The notes beneath the pieces were generated by a model. It saw nothing but the letters and a program-made list of their open reading frames with translations, searched no databases and was not told the origin of the DNA. The position numbers and the translations under genes were made by a program. Of a DNA stretch of 7,346 nucleotides, positions 1 to 7,300 are shown one piece after another (positions within the stretch are counted from its first letter, which is position 1; the number at the start of each line of letters is the position of its first letter). This DNA is from JBDIBB01 sp039812685 (lineage in GTDB: Bacteria; Acidobacteriota; Vicinamibacteria; Vicinamibacterales; JAFNAJ01). The DNA is taken from the NCBI GenBank assembly GCA_039812685.1, contig JBDIBB010000178.1, positions 1-7,346 of the forward strand, given 5' to 3'.

Positions 1-1
1 G

Positions 2-385
2 GCGGAGGGCGCCGCGCCGCCCACGGCCGAAATCATGGCGCCGTTCTCGACAACCGATGCCGCCGTGCGTCGCGTCCTGGAAGCGTACCGGAACGCGTAT
101 GAGGCGCTGGACGCGCGTGCGGCTGCGGCGGTTTATCCGAACGTCGACGCGCGCGCGCTGGCGCGCGCCTTCTCGGGCCTGAACTCACAGACGCTGGAGT
201 TCGGGCGGTGCGAGGTCACGCCGATCGGCGGCGACCGTGCGCGGGCGACGTGCGACGGGCGTGCGGCGTTCGTGCCGAAGGTCGGCAGTCAGACGCCGCG
301 CATGGAGCCTCGGCGCTGGACCTTCACGCTGCAGCGCGACGGCGAGGCGTGGCGCATCCTCCAGGCACAGGTGAGCCCGCGCTGA
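2..385 (+). CDS. Partial CDS: C-terminal NTF2/SnoaL-like domain, probably the tail of a serine/threonine protein kinase
   Basis: The reading frame is open from the first bases of the window to a TGA at 383-385, giving 127 residues of a protein whose start lies outside. An ATG at 35 is a poor start: no Shine-Dalgarno sequence precedes it, and the codons before it encode an Ala/Pro-rich stretch (AEGAAPPTAEI) typical of a linker. After the linker comes a helix-rich segment (AVRRVLEAYRNAYEALDA), then short beta-strand-like segments ending in RRWTFTLQRDGEAWRILQAQ. That order, paired helices then strands with a final W-x-I strand, fits the NTF2/SnoaL-like (DUF4440-type) cone fold. From memory, similar domains end Ser/Thr kinases in Acidobacteriota, but no kinase motif is in view, so the parent protein is inferred. 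No catalytic residues are assigned. The gene is convergent with the barrel gene to its right. Alternatively it is a small stand-alone protein of 116 residues. Confidence 0.72.
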   Translation, partial: AEGAAPPTAEIMAPFSTTDAAVRRVLEAYRNAYEALDARAAAAVYPNVDARALARAFSGLNSQTLEFGRCEVTPIGGDRARATCDGRAAFVPKVGSQTPRMEPRRWTFTLQRDGEAWRILQAQVSPR

Positions 386-440
386 CGTCACGTCAGGCGC
401 CGCGCTCCCAGGCAGCCCTCGCGCCCGGCGGCGTCAGCGC
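379..440. terminator. Inverted repeat spanning both convergent stop codons; possible bidirectional terminator
   Basis: GCGCTGACG at 379-387 is the exact reverse complement of CGTCAGCGC at 432-440. The left arm contains the TGA of the rightward gene (383-385) and the right arm contains the TGA of the leftward gene (434-436). The loop of 44 bases is long and itself GC-rich, with a smaller GGCGC/GCGCC pairing (396-400 with 421-425). No T-tract follows on either strand, so this is not a classical intrinsic terminator. A mutual stem at the end of two convergent genes is plausible, but a chance match in GC-rich DNA cannot be excluded. Confidence 0.3.
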
Positions 441-1642
441 CCGAACGCGTATTCGAGCGCCACCGACGGCGAGTAATCGGCCTGCAGGCCGCGCGATCCC
501 AGCGGCGCCAGCACGTTGGCGCCGAGCAGCCACGCCCCGGCGACGTTCCACTTCACCCCGAGCACCGCGGCGCCCGTCAGCAGCCGCCCGTCTTCCTGCG
601 CGAGGCGGGTCGTGTGGACGCCGCTGATCGTCGGGTGCGGCAGCGAGAGCGGGGCGAGTCGTCCTCCGGCCTCGATACGGCGCCCGAACGCCTCGGCGCT
701 GATGGTGAGCCGCGCCGCGGGCGAGAGCGCGAGGTTCACACCGTAATCGATCTGGTCGCTGATGCCTCCGGCCGAGTAGCCGGCGTTCACGGCGAGCGCC
801 GCCGCCTGTCCTTCCAGCGAGGCGATCACCAGGCCCCTGTAGGTGGCGCGTCCGGCTCCGAGCAGATCGTCACGGCGGCCCGTCGGCAGCCGCACCTCGC
901 CGCCCAGCGACACGCCCGAGCCGTGACGGCCGCCCAGCCGCACCTTGGTGCGCAGCGCGATGTCGGCCAGGCCCGTCACCTCCGCCGTGGCGCTCGCCTG
1001 CAGCGTGTCCTGGCCGCGGAAGTTGTCGAAGCGCTCACCCTCGAGCCGCAGCGAGACCACCGGCACCGCCACGCTCACGTCGAGCCAGTCGGTGAGCCCC
1101 ACGCCGAGGAAGCCGGTTGCGACCGCCGTATCGAGCCGCAGGCGGAGCGACTCCTGGTCGAAGGCGCGCGGCTCGTCGGCGAACTGGTTGGCGGTGGTCA
1201 CCAGCGACCCGTCGCGCAGGCGGGTGCCGTCGAGGCGCTCGAAGCGGTTGTAGCGGACGCTGAGGCCGAACGACGCGCGGCCGCGGCCAGCGGTGACGGC
1301 GCGCTCGACGAAGAACGCGCCGAAGTTCGTGCTGGCGCGTTCGCTCGTGCCCAGCGCCGGGTTGAACCGGTAGGTGAACGCCCCGGACGAGGAGCCGAGC
1401 GGCAGCGTGGCCACCTCGAGCTGGAGAGCGCGCCCGATGGCATCGCTCGTCGCACGCAGCGCCGCCTCGTCGCGCTCGAAGTCGCCGGTGACCACCGATC
1501 GGTTCGTCAGCAGGAACCCCAGGATGGTGCGCACGGAGTCCTGCGCCGCGGCGGGCGCCGGCAGCAGGGCCCCGGCAGCCAGGAGGGTGAGCAGGGCGAG
1601 CGGACGACTCCGCGCGCGCCACCGCGATGAGTTCGTGGTCAT
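434..1642 (-). CDS. Outer-membrane beta-barrel protein, MetA/transporter-like
   Basis: This 402-residue protein has a Sec signal peptide: basic residues RWRARSR at 7-13, a hydrophobic core LALLTLLAAGALL, and a likely cleavage after AAA (residue 33). The mature part is a run of alternating amphipathic strands, for example FGLSVRYNRFERLDG (125-139), WLDVSVAVPVVSLRLEG (186-202) and GVKWNVAGAWLLGANVLAPL (362-381). The end, VALEYAFGR, places an aromatic residue close to the C-terminus, as barrel-assembly signals do. The segment GGEVRLPTGRRDDLLGAG (247-264) resembles the P-T-G-D-L-G stretch of the phenol-degradation MetA/transporter-like family. The substrate is unknown; a channel role is inferred. 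The start was chosen at the ATG at 1642 because AGGA lies 8 bases upstream. The in-frame ATG at 1651 would add three residues, but only AGG abuts it, with no spacing. It lies 37 bases downstream of the BACON lipoprotein gene on the same strand, so co-transcription is likely. Confidence 0.8.
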   Translation of the reverse strand: MTTNSSRWRARSRPLALLTLLAAGALLPAPAAAQDSVRTILGFLLTNRSVVTGDFERDEAALRATSDAIGRALQLEVATLPLGSSSGAFTYRFNPALGTSERASTNFGAFFVERAVTAGRGRASFGLSVRYNRFERLDGTRLRDGSLVTTANQFADEPRAFDQESLRLRLDTAVATGFLGVGLTDWLDVSVAVPVVSLRLEGERFDNFRGQDTLQASATAEVTGLADIALRTKVRLGGRHGSGVSLGGEVRLPTGRRDDLLGAGRATYRGLVIASLEGQAAALAVNAGYSAGGISDQIDYGVNLALSPAARLTISAEAFGRRIEAGGRLAPLSLPHPTISGVHTTRLAQEDGRLLTGAAVLGVKWNVAGAWLLGANVLAPLGSRGLQADYSPSVALEYAFGR

Positions 1643-1650
1643 GATGGGCA

Positions 1651-1654
1651 TCCT
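1651..1654 (-). promoter_or_regulatory. Shine-Dalgarno sequence that decides the barrel start
   Basis: On the minus strand the order is AGGA, eight bases, then the ATG at 1642-1640. The earlier in-frame ATG (1651-1649) begins at the last base of AGGA, so it is too close to be served by it. This supports the shorter 402-residue product. Confidence 0.5.
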
Positions 1655-1679
1655 GGAGCGCTTCGCACGCGATGCGGCG

Positions 1680-4115
1680 TCACTGCTGGTTGACCCGAAC
1701 CGTCTGTCCTGCCACCGTCAGGGTACCCGTGCGCGCGGCGCCGGTGTTCGGTTCAATCGCGATGGTGACCGTGCCGTTGCCGCTGCCGCTTGCGCCAGAC
1801 GTGATCCGCACCCAATTGACCGAGCTGGTGGCCGTCCACTGGCAGCCGCCGGCGGTGGCGACCGAAATGGATGCCGTGCTGCCGGCCGCGGCAACGCCGT
1901 TGATCTCGGTTGGCGTCACGGCGTAGGTGCAGGCGGCCGCCGCCTGCGTGACGGTGAACTTGAGTCCGGCGATCGTCAGGGTGCCGGTACGCGGCTGGAC
2001 GTCGGTGTTGGCCAGGTGCTCGAGGGTGACCCGCCCGCTGCCGGAACCGCTCGACCCGCCGGTGATCTTCAGCCAGGGCACATCGCTGGCGGCGGTCCAC
2101 GCGCAGCCGGCGGTGGTGGCCACGTCCACCGATGCGGTGCCCGCCGCCGCGCCAACCGAAGCGCTGGCCGGCACGATGGCATACGAGCACGGGACGCCAG
2201 CCTGCTGCACCGTGAACGTCTGGCCCGCGATGCTCACGGTGCCGGTGCGCGCTGTCGTGTCGGCATTGGCCGACACCAGCAGCGTCGCGGTGCCGTTGCC
2301 CGAGCCGCTGGCGCCGGACGCCATCGTCACCCACGGCACGTCGCTCGTCGCCACCCAGGCACAGCCGGCAGGCGCGGTGACGCTGACGGAGACCCGATCG
2401 CCGGCGGCCGCCACGGATTGGCTCGACGGGGCGATGGCGTAGGTGCAGGACGTTCCGGCCGCGGCCTGCGACACCACGAAGGCCTGCCCGGCGATGGTCA
2501 GCGTGCCGGTCCGGGCCGCGCCGCTGTTGGCCGACACTGACAGGGTGACCGAACCGCTGCCGTTGCCCGACGCGCCAGCCGTCACCGAGATCCACGTGTC
2601 GTTGGCCGCGGCGGTCCACGTGCAGCCGGAGGAGGTTGACACGGCGATGACCGACGTGCCGCCCGCGGCCCCGATCGAGAGCGAAGACGGCGAGAGGCGG
2701 TAGGCGCAGTCCGCGCCACCCTGCCGCACGGTTACCCGTTGACCCGCCACGGTGAGCGTACCCTCGCGCGCGCCGCCGGTGTTGGCGTCGATAGCGAACG
2801 TCACCGGCCCGCTGCCGGTACCCGCGGCGCCCGACGTGATGGCAATCCACGGGACGTCGCTGGCGGCCGTCCACGCGCAGGACGCGCCGGTGGTCACCGC
2901 CACCGAGGCCGGCCCGCCCGAGGAGGGAATCGAAACCGAGGCCGGATCGACGTTGAAGGCGCAGGTCGTCGCCGCCTGGACCACCGTGACGGTCTCGCCG
3001 GCAATCGACAGCGTGCCCGATCGCGCCGCGCCGCTGTTGAACGCGGCAGAAAACGTCACCGTGCCGCTTCCGCTGCCGTGCGCCCCTGCGGTCACCGCGA
3101 GCCACGAGGCGTTGCTTGCCGCCATCCACTCGCAACCTCCAGTCGTGACGACGTCGAACGTGCCCGTGCCGCCGCCGCTGTCGACCGCACGGCTGCCCGG
3201 CGATACGGCGAACCGGCAGGATGCCTCCGCCCACGACTGCGTGACGGCGAACCCCTGGCCCGCGACGGTGAGCGTGGCGGCACGGGCGCCGCCGGTGTTG
3301 GCCGCCACGCTGAAGGCGACCGTACCGGACCCGCTGCCACCGCCAGGCGGCGCAACCGTCAGCCACGGCTCGCTGCCCGACGCCGTCCACTCGCAACCGG
3401 GCGTTGTCGTCACCGTCGCCGTGCCGGCGCCGCCTTCGGCGCCAAAGGCCGATGCCGACAGGGAGATGGCGTAGGAGCAGGCCGCCCCGCCACCTCCCTG
3501 GCTGATGACAACACCGGTGCCTGCGATCGCAATCGTCGACGACCGCGGCGCGCCGGCGTTGGCCGACACCGTCACCGACACGCCGCCGCTGCCTGTTCTG
3601 TCGGGCGGGCCCACGATCGCCATCCACGGGACGGGCGTCGAAGCGGACCACGCGCACCCGGCGGGCGTGGTGACGGCGAAATCCAGCGTCCCGCCGGACG
3701 CGCCGATCGTCGCGCTGGTCGAAGACACCTGGAAGGTGCAGGCAGCGGCCTCCTGTTGGACGATAGCGCGCTGCGTGCCGACGAGGATGTTGCCCTGCCG
3801 GGGTGCGCCGGCCGGATTGGTCGCCACCGCGAAGCCAATCGTTCCCGGTCCCTGCCCGCTCGCGCCGCTCGTGATCGAAATCCAGCCGGCATCGCTCGAC
3901 GCCGTCCACGCGCACTCGCGGTCGACGCTCACGCTGACGGTACCCGTGCCACCGCCGCCGGCCACCGTGAGGCCGGTTCCCGAGAGGCTGACCGCGCATC
4001 GTGTGGACGACGGACCGGTGACGTTCGTCGACGTGGACCGGCAGCCGGACAGCAGCGTCGTGGCCGCGGCAATGGCTGCGAAGCAGGCGAGGAGCCGTGG
4101 GACGAGGCGTCGCAT
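1680..4115 (-). CDS. Lipoprotein made of nine tandem BACON domains
   Basis: This 811-residue protein begins MRRLVPRLL and has a type II signal peptide whose lipobox LLSGC puts the lipidated cysteine at residue 25. Arg at +2, with no Asp, fits outer-membrane sorting. After a short linker come nine BACON-type repeats of 85-87 residues, beginning at Cys40, 126, 213, 300, 385, 470, 557, 643 and 729 and running to the C-terminus. The core pattern is C-[ST]-[YF], then GC-x-W-T-A-x-S-x-x-P-W, a Gly/Ser-rich turn SGASGSGSG, and a closing AN-[ST]-G-x-A-R-x-G-T-L-[TS]-[IV]-A-G-Q strand pair. BACON domains are beta-sandwich modules proposed to bind carbohydrate or mucin; no enzyme domain is attached. 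All 18 cysteines after Cys25 occur as one pair per repeat. The frame stays open 72 codons upstream, but only this start gives a lipoprotein signal. No clear Shine-Dalgarno precedes it. It is probably first in an operon with the barrel gene and divergent from the gene at 4313. Confidence 0.9.
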   Translation of the reverse strand: MRRLVPRLLACFAAIAAATTLLSGCRSTSTNVTGPSSTRCAVSLSGTGLTVAGGGGTGTVSVSVDRECAWTASSDAGWISITSGASGQGPGTIGFAVATNPAGAPRQGNILVGTQRAIVQQEAAACTFQVSSTSATIGASGGTLDFAVTTPAGCAWSASTPVPWMAIVGPPDRTGSGGVSVTVSANAGAPRSSTIAIAGTGVVISQGGGGAACSYAISLSASAFGAEGGAGTATVTTTPGCEWTASGSEPWLTVAPPGGGSGSGTVAFSVAANTGGARAATLTVAGQGFAVTQSWAEASCRFAVSPGSRAVDSGGGTGTFDVVTTGGCEWMAASNASWLAVTAGAHGSGSGTVTFSAAFNSGAARSGTLSIAGETVTVVQAATTCAFNVDPASVSIPSSGGPASVAVTTGASCAWTAASDVPWIAITSGAAGTGSGPVTFAIDANTGGAREGTLTVAGQRVTVRQGGADCAYRLSPSSLSIGAAGGTSVIAVSTSSGCTWTAAANDTWISVTAGASGNGSGSVTLSVSANSGAARTGTLTIAGQAFVVSQAAAGTSCTYAIAPSSQSVAAAGDRVSVSVTAPAGCAWVATSDVPWVTMASGASGSGNGTATLLVSANADTTARTGTVSIAGQTFTVQQAGVPCSYAIVPASASVGAAAGTASVDVATTAGCAWTAASDVPWLKITGGSSGSGSGRVTLEHLANTDVQPRTGTLTIAGLKFTVTQAAAACTYAVTPTEINGVAAAGSTASISVATAGGCQWTATSSVNWVRITSGASGSGNGTVTIAIEPNTGAARTGTLTVAGQTVRVNQQ
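1683..3998 (-). repeat. Nine-unit tandem repeat encoding the BACON array
   Basis: Units of about 255-261 bp run head to tail and encode residues 40-811 of the lipoprotein. Starts of successive units, in residues, are separated by 86, 87, 87, 85, 85, 87, 86 and 86. At the DNA level they are diverged, and I saw no pair of near-identical units. That implies an old expansion with amino-acid-level constraint, not recent slippage. Confidence 0.85.
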
Positions 4116-4127
4116 CGAACCGGCGTC

Positions 4128-4133
4128 ATTGTA
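4128..4133 (-). promoter_or_regulatory. Candidate -10 element for the BACON lipoprotein gene
   Basis: TACAAT on the minus strand matches the TATAAT consensus at five of six positions and stands out in GC-rich surroundings. It ends 12 bases before the ATG at 4115, so a transcript would start about 6 bases before the start codon, nearly leaderless, in keeping with the missing Shine-Dalgarno. No good -35 is seen at 16-18 bases upstream. The call is weak. Confidence 0.3.
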
Positions 4134-4250
4134 GTCCGATCGACGAAGCGCGCCGGTCGCAGGTGAAGGGTGTTTCGGGACGCCAGAACGGGGTTCCGTA
4201 CCGCAGTCGACGGCGGGAGGACGCCCCTGAGGAGCCGGCGCCGTCACAGG

Positions 4251-4283
4251 CTCGCCCGACGGTTGGCTGGCAACGTCGGCGAG
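4251..4283. promoter_or_regulatory. Imperfect palindrome in the divergent intergenic region; possible operator
   Basis: CTCGCC-c-GACG-g-TTG (4251-4265) pairs with CAACGTCGGCGAG (4271-4283): 13 base pairs with two single-base bulges in the left arm, around a 5-base centre GCTGG. It overlaps the candidate -35 (4263-4268) and part of the spacer of the rightward promoter. A regulator site is possible. The bulges make the two halves unequal in length, which is unusual for a dimer operator, so an extruded or transcribed hairpin is the alternative. Confidence 0.35.
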
Positions 4284-4292
4284 GGGTATAAG
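4263..4292 (+). promoter_or_regulatory. Candidate sigma-70-type promoter for the mosaic surface protein gene
   Basis: TTGGCT (4263-4268, four of six to TTGACA) and TATAAG (4287-4292, five of six to TATAAT) are separated by 18 bases. The predicted start near 4299 would give a leader of about 14 bases, just enough to hold the AAGGGG ribosome-binding site. The match is by inspection only. Confidence 0.45.
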
Positions 4293-4303
4293 ATGCTGGC
4301 GGC

Positions 4304-4309
4304 AAGGGG
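4304..4309 (+). promoter_or_regulatory. Ribosome-binding site for the gene at 4313
   Basis: AAGGGG lies three bases before the ATG at 4313 (its AAGG core is five bases away). It supports this ATG over the out-of-frame ATG at 4293, which has no comparable site. Confidence 0.5.
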
Positions 4310-4312
4310 TCG

Positions 4313-7300
4313 ATGCGCTCTCAGCGAACACGAATTCTCTTGGGAATCGTGCTTGGCATCCTGGCCGGGTGGGCTGTGCTGCGTGCAGCCGCGCCCCCTG
4401 ACATCGCGGCGATCCCCGATGTGACGGCCGATGAAGACGCCTCGCCGTTCGACGTGCCTGTCACGGTGACGCCGGACGCGGTCGAGGGCGATCCAGTCGC
4501 CAGCGTCACCATCGTCTCAATCGCGCCGGCCGGTATCGTTCAGGCGTCGATTTCCCCAACCGAACCCTGGATCATCTCGGTGACGCCGCTGCCTGACGCG
4601 TACGGCCAGGCGTCGATCACGGTGCGGGCCACCGACACCGCCGACGACTGGAGCGAACGTTCCTTCATGGTGACCGTGAACCCGGTGAACGATGCGCCGA
4701 CGATTGCGCCGATCGGACCCCAGGCGACCGACGAGGACGTTCCGCTGGCGGTGGCCGTGCACGTGGCCGACGCCGATCCCGCGGACGTGCTGACGGTGAC
4801 GGCCGCATCGTCGGACACGGCGGTCACGGCCGCGACGGGCCTGGTGGTGAGCGGCAGCGGCACCGAGCGGACGCTGACGATCACGCCGGTGGCGAACGCG
4901 TCGGGTGTGACCACGATCACCGTGACCGTCGACGACGGCACGGCGCCGCCGGTCTCGACTGGGTTCCAGCTGACGGTGCGGCCGGTGAACGATGCGCCGA
5001 CGATTGCGCCGATCGGACCGCAGGCGACCGACGAGGACGTTCCGCTGGCGGTGCCCGTGCACGTGGCCGACGCCGATCCCGGCGACGTGCTGACGGTGAC
5101 GGCCTCCTCGTCCGACCCGACGGTCGTGGCCCCGACGGGTCTGGTGGTGAGCGGCAGCGGCGCCGAGCGGACGCTGACGATTACGCCGGTGCCTGACGCG
5201 TACGGCGCCACGACGATTACGGTGCAGGTGACCGACGGGACAGCGGCGCCGGTGACCACGCAGTTCCAGTTGACGGTGCGGCCGGTGAACGACGCGCCGA
5301 CGATTTCCAACATCGGGGACACGAGCACGCCGCGCGAGGTGCCGGCCGGCCCGATTGCGTTCACGATCGATGACATCGACACGCCCGTGAACGCCTTGCA
5401 CGTATCGGCGGCATCGAGCAACAAGACGCTGGTGCCTGACGAGAACATCACCCTGGGAGGCAGTGGGAAGGAGCGGACCATCACGCTCGTGCCGGCGGTT
5501 GGCCAGACCGGCGCCACGACCATCACCGTGACCGTCAGCGATGGTGCGCTCTCGGTGACCGATAGGTTCGTGCTCACCGTGACGCCACCGAACGCGCCGT
5601 CGGTTTCGGGGTTGCCCCAGAGCGTGACGACGGCCGAGGATACGCCGACGCCGCCCATCGCTTTCACCGTGACCGATCCTGAAGGGCTCGTCGGCCCTGT
5701 CACGGCCGTTTCGTCGAACACCGTCCTGGTCCCGAACACGCCGGCGACCATCGCGATCGCCGGTGGTCCCGGCGTGGGACCCCGCACCATCACGCTGACG
5801 CCGGCGCCGAACGCCTCTGGCCAGACGACGATCATCATCAAGGCGGAAGATCACACGCTGGATCCCGCGGCGGCGGCGACCGCCTCCTTCACGTTCATCG
5901 TGACACCGGTGAACGACGCGCCGACGATCAGCGCCATCGCCGATCGACAGGCCCCCATGGACCAGCAGATTGGGCCAATCAAGTTCACGGTTGGCGACGT
6001 GGACAACGACCTCTCGAGCCTCACGGTCACCGTCACATCGTCGGAGCAGCGGCTGGTCAAGAACACGGGGATCGTGGTCGAGGGTGCAGGTGCAGACAGG
6101 ACGTTGAGGATTCAACCCGAGACGGGTGAATCCGGCAGCACGAGGATCACGGTGACCGTGAGCGACGGCACGGATTCGTCGTCGGCATCGTTCATGCTCG
6201 ACGTGCCGTACATTCCGTGCGGTTACACGGTCACCTCGAGCGGGTTCGATCCGGCGGCGTTTCCCGCCGCGGGCGGCAGGCTCACGCTCAACGTGGTGGC
6301 TAACCGCGGATCGTGCCAATGGAGTGTCTCGAGCGACAGGCCGTGGGCCGTGCCCGAGATCGGCGGTCCGGCATACGGCAACGGATCGACGGGCGTCACG
6401 ATCGAGCCGAATCCCGGCACGGGAGGCCGCACGGCGGTCCTCAACGTTGGAGATGCGGTGGTTCAGATCGCGCAGCTTGGCGCCAGTGGGTGTTCCTACA
6501 CGCTGTCGCCCGTGACGCAGACGATCGGCGCGGCGGGCGGTGAAGTCGTCCTGACTGTGAACGCCATCGGCGGCAGCTGCGGCCAGTGGACCACGCGGTC
6601 CGACTCGGACTGGCTCGTGGTGAACTCGGGCGTGGGAACGGGCGCGGGCACGATCTCGCTGATCGCCGGCGTCCGCAACGAGCCGGACAGCCGCCAGGCG
6701 GTCGTGACGCTCAATTGGGGAAGCTCGAGCACGTCGGCCATCGTGGTCCAGTCCGCCTCGACCGCGTGCGCGTATGCGGTGTCGCCATCGCGACTCGCGT
6801 TCGGACCGGCCGGCGGCTCGCGGACGCTCGAGTTGCTGGTGACCGGCGGCGGGCAATGCGAGTGGGCGCTCGTGCCGCCAGGCAACGCGCCCTGGCTCAC
6901 GCTGTCACGGACCCAGGGTCACGGCAGCGGCGGCATCGAGATCCGGGTCGACGACAACGCCGGCGGCATGCCGCGCGCGGCGACCGTGCCGCTGATCAAC
7001 GGCGCCGCCATGCTGGTCGCCTCCATCGTCGTGGCCCAGGACAGCGCCACGAGCGGCGACGCCGACGACGACAATCTCCCAAGCGCCTGGGAGCTGCAGT
7101 TCGGCCTGGATGCAGCATCGGCTGACGGTGGCGATGGCCCCGATGGCGATCCCGACGGTGACGGGATCCCGAACCTCCAGGAGTGGAAGAACTGCGCCGA
7201 GCTCGTCGGCTGCACCCACCCGCGCGGGTTCGCCCAGTTCACGCGCTACCTGGCCGAGGGCGCTGCCTCGGCGTTGTTCGACACGCGGCTGGCCATCCTC

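Noticed and set aside
35..37. ATG at 35 as the true start of the first gene
   Set aside because: The frame is open to the window edge, no ribosome-binding site precedes the ATG, and the upstream codons read as a plausible linker. A partial gene is more likely, though a short gene is not excluded.
383..390. Palindrome TGACGTCA as a regulator binding site
   Set aside because: It overlaps the stop codon at the end of two convergent genes, where no promoter is expected, and an 8-base palindrome is easily met by chance in this composition.
614..1630. Plus-strand open frame of 338 codons across the barrel gene
   Set aside because: It is an Arg/Glu/Ala-rich composition shadow. The minus strand has a signal peptide, amphipathic strands and a proper C-terminal barrel signature.
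1683..3998. Regularly spaced repeats as a CRISPR or satellite array
   Set aside because: The repeat period of about 258 bp is in frame, the units are diverged at DNA level, and they encode a consistent protein domain; there are no short identical repeats with unique spacers.
1753..3999. Second minus-strand frame of about 750 codons within the BACON gene, and a plus-strand frame 2739-4166
   Set aside because: Both give Arg/Gly/His-rich sequence without domains, while the lipoprotein frame shows nine consistent BACON repeats with invariant cysteine and tryptophan positions.
4116..4331. Upstream ATG at 4331 as the start of the BACON lipoprotein (72 extra residues)
   Set aside because: It would bury the lipoprotein signal peptide and lipobox in the middle of the chain, overlap the start of the divergent gene, and add a stretch with no domain character. 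The ATG at 4115 gives a correct signal peptide.
4293..4424. ATG at 4293 as start of a gene overlapping the mosaic protein
   Set aside because: It is out of frame with the mosaic protein, the resulting peptide ends at 4424 with no recognisable features, and it sits just after the predicted -10 element.
4540..6066. Other minus-strand open frames (4540-5841 and 5851-6066) that look like Ser/Val-rich repeats
   Set aside because: The apparent repeats are the mirror of the plus-strand PVNDAPTI units read antisense. They have no signal peptide, Shine-Dalgarno or recognisable fold.
4517..6856. Long open frame of about 780 codons on the minus strand, opposite the mosaic protein
   Set aside because: Its product is a low-complexity Arg/His-rich chain with no domain, and it lies opposite a plus-strand frame with a signal peptide, a ribosome-binding site and six recognisable domains. 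In repetitive GC-rich genes the opposite strand often stays open because stop codons are scarce.
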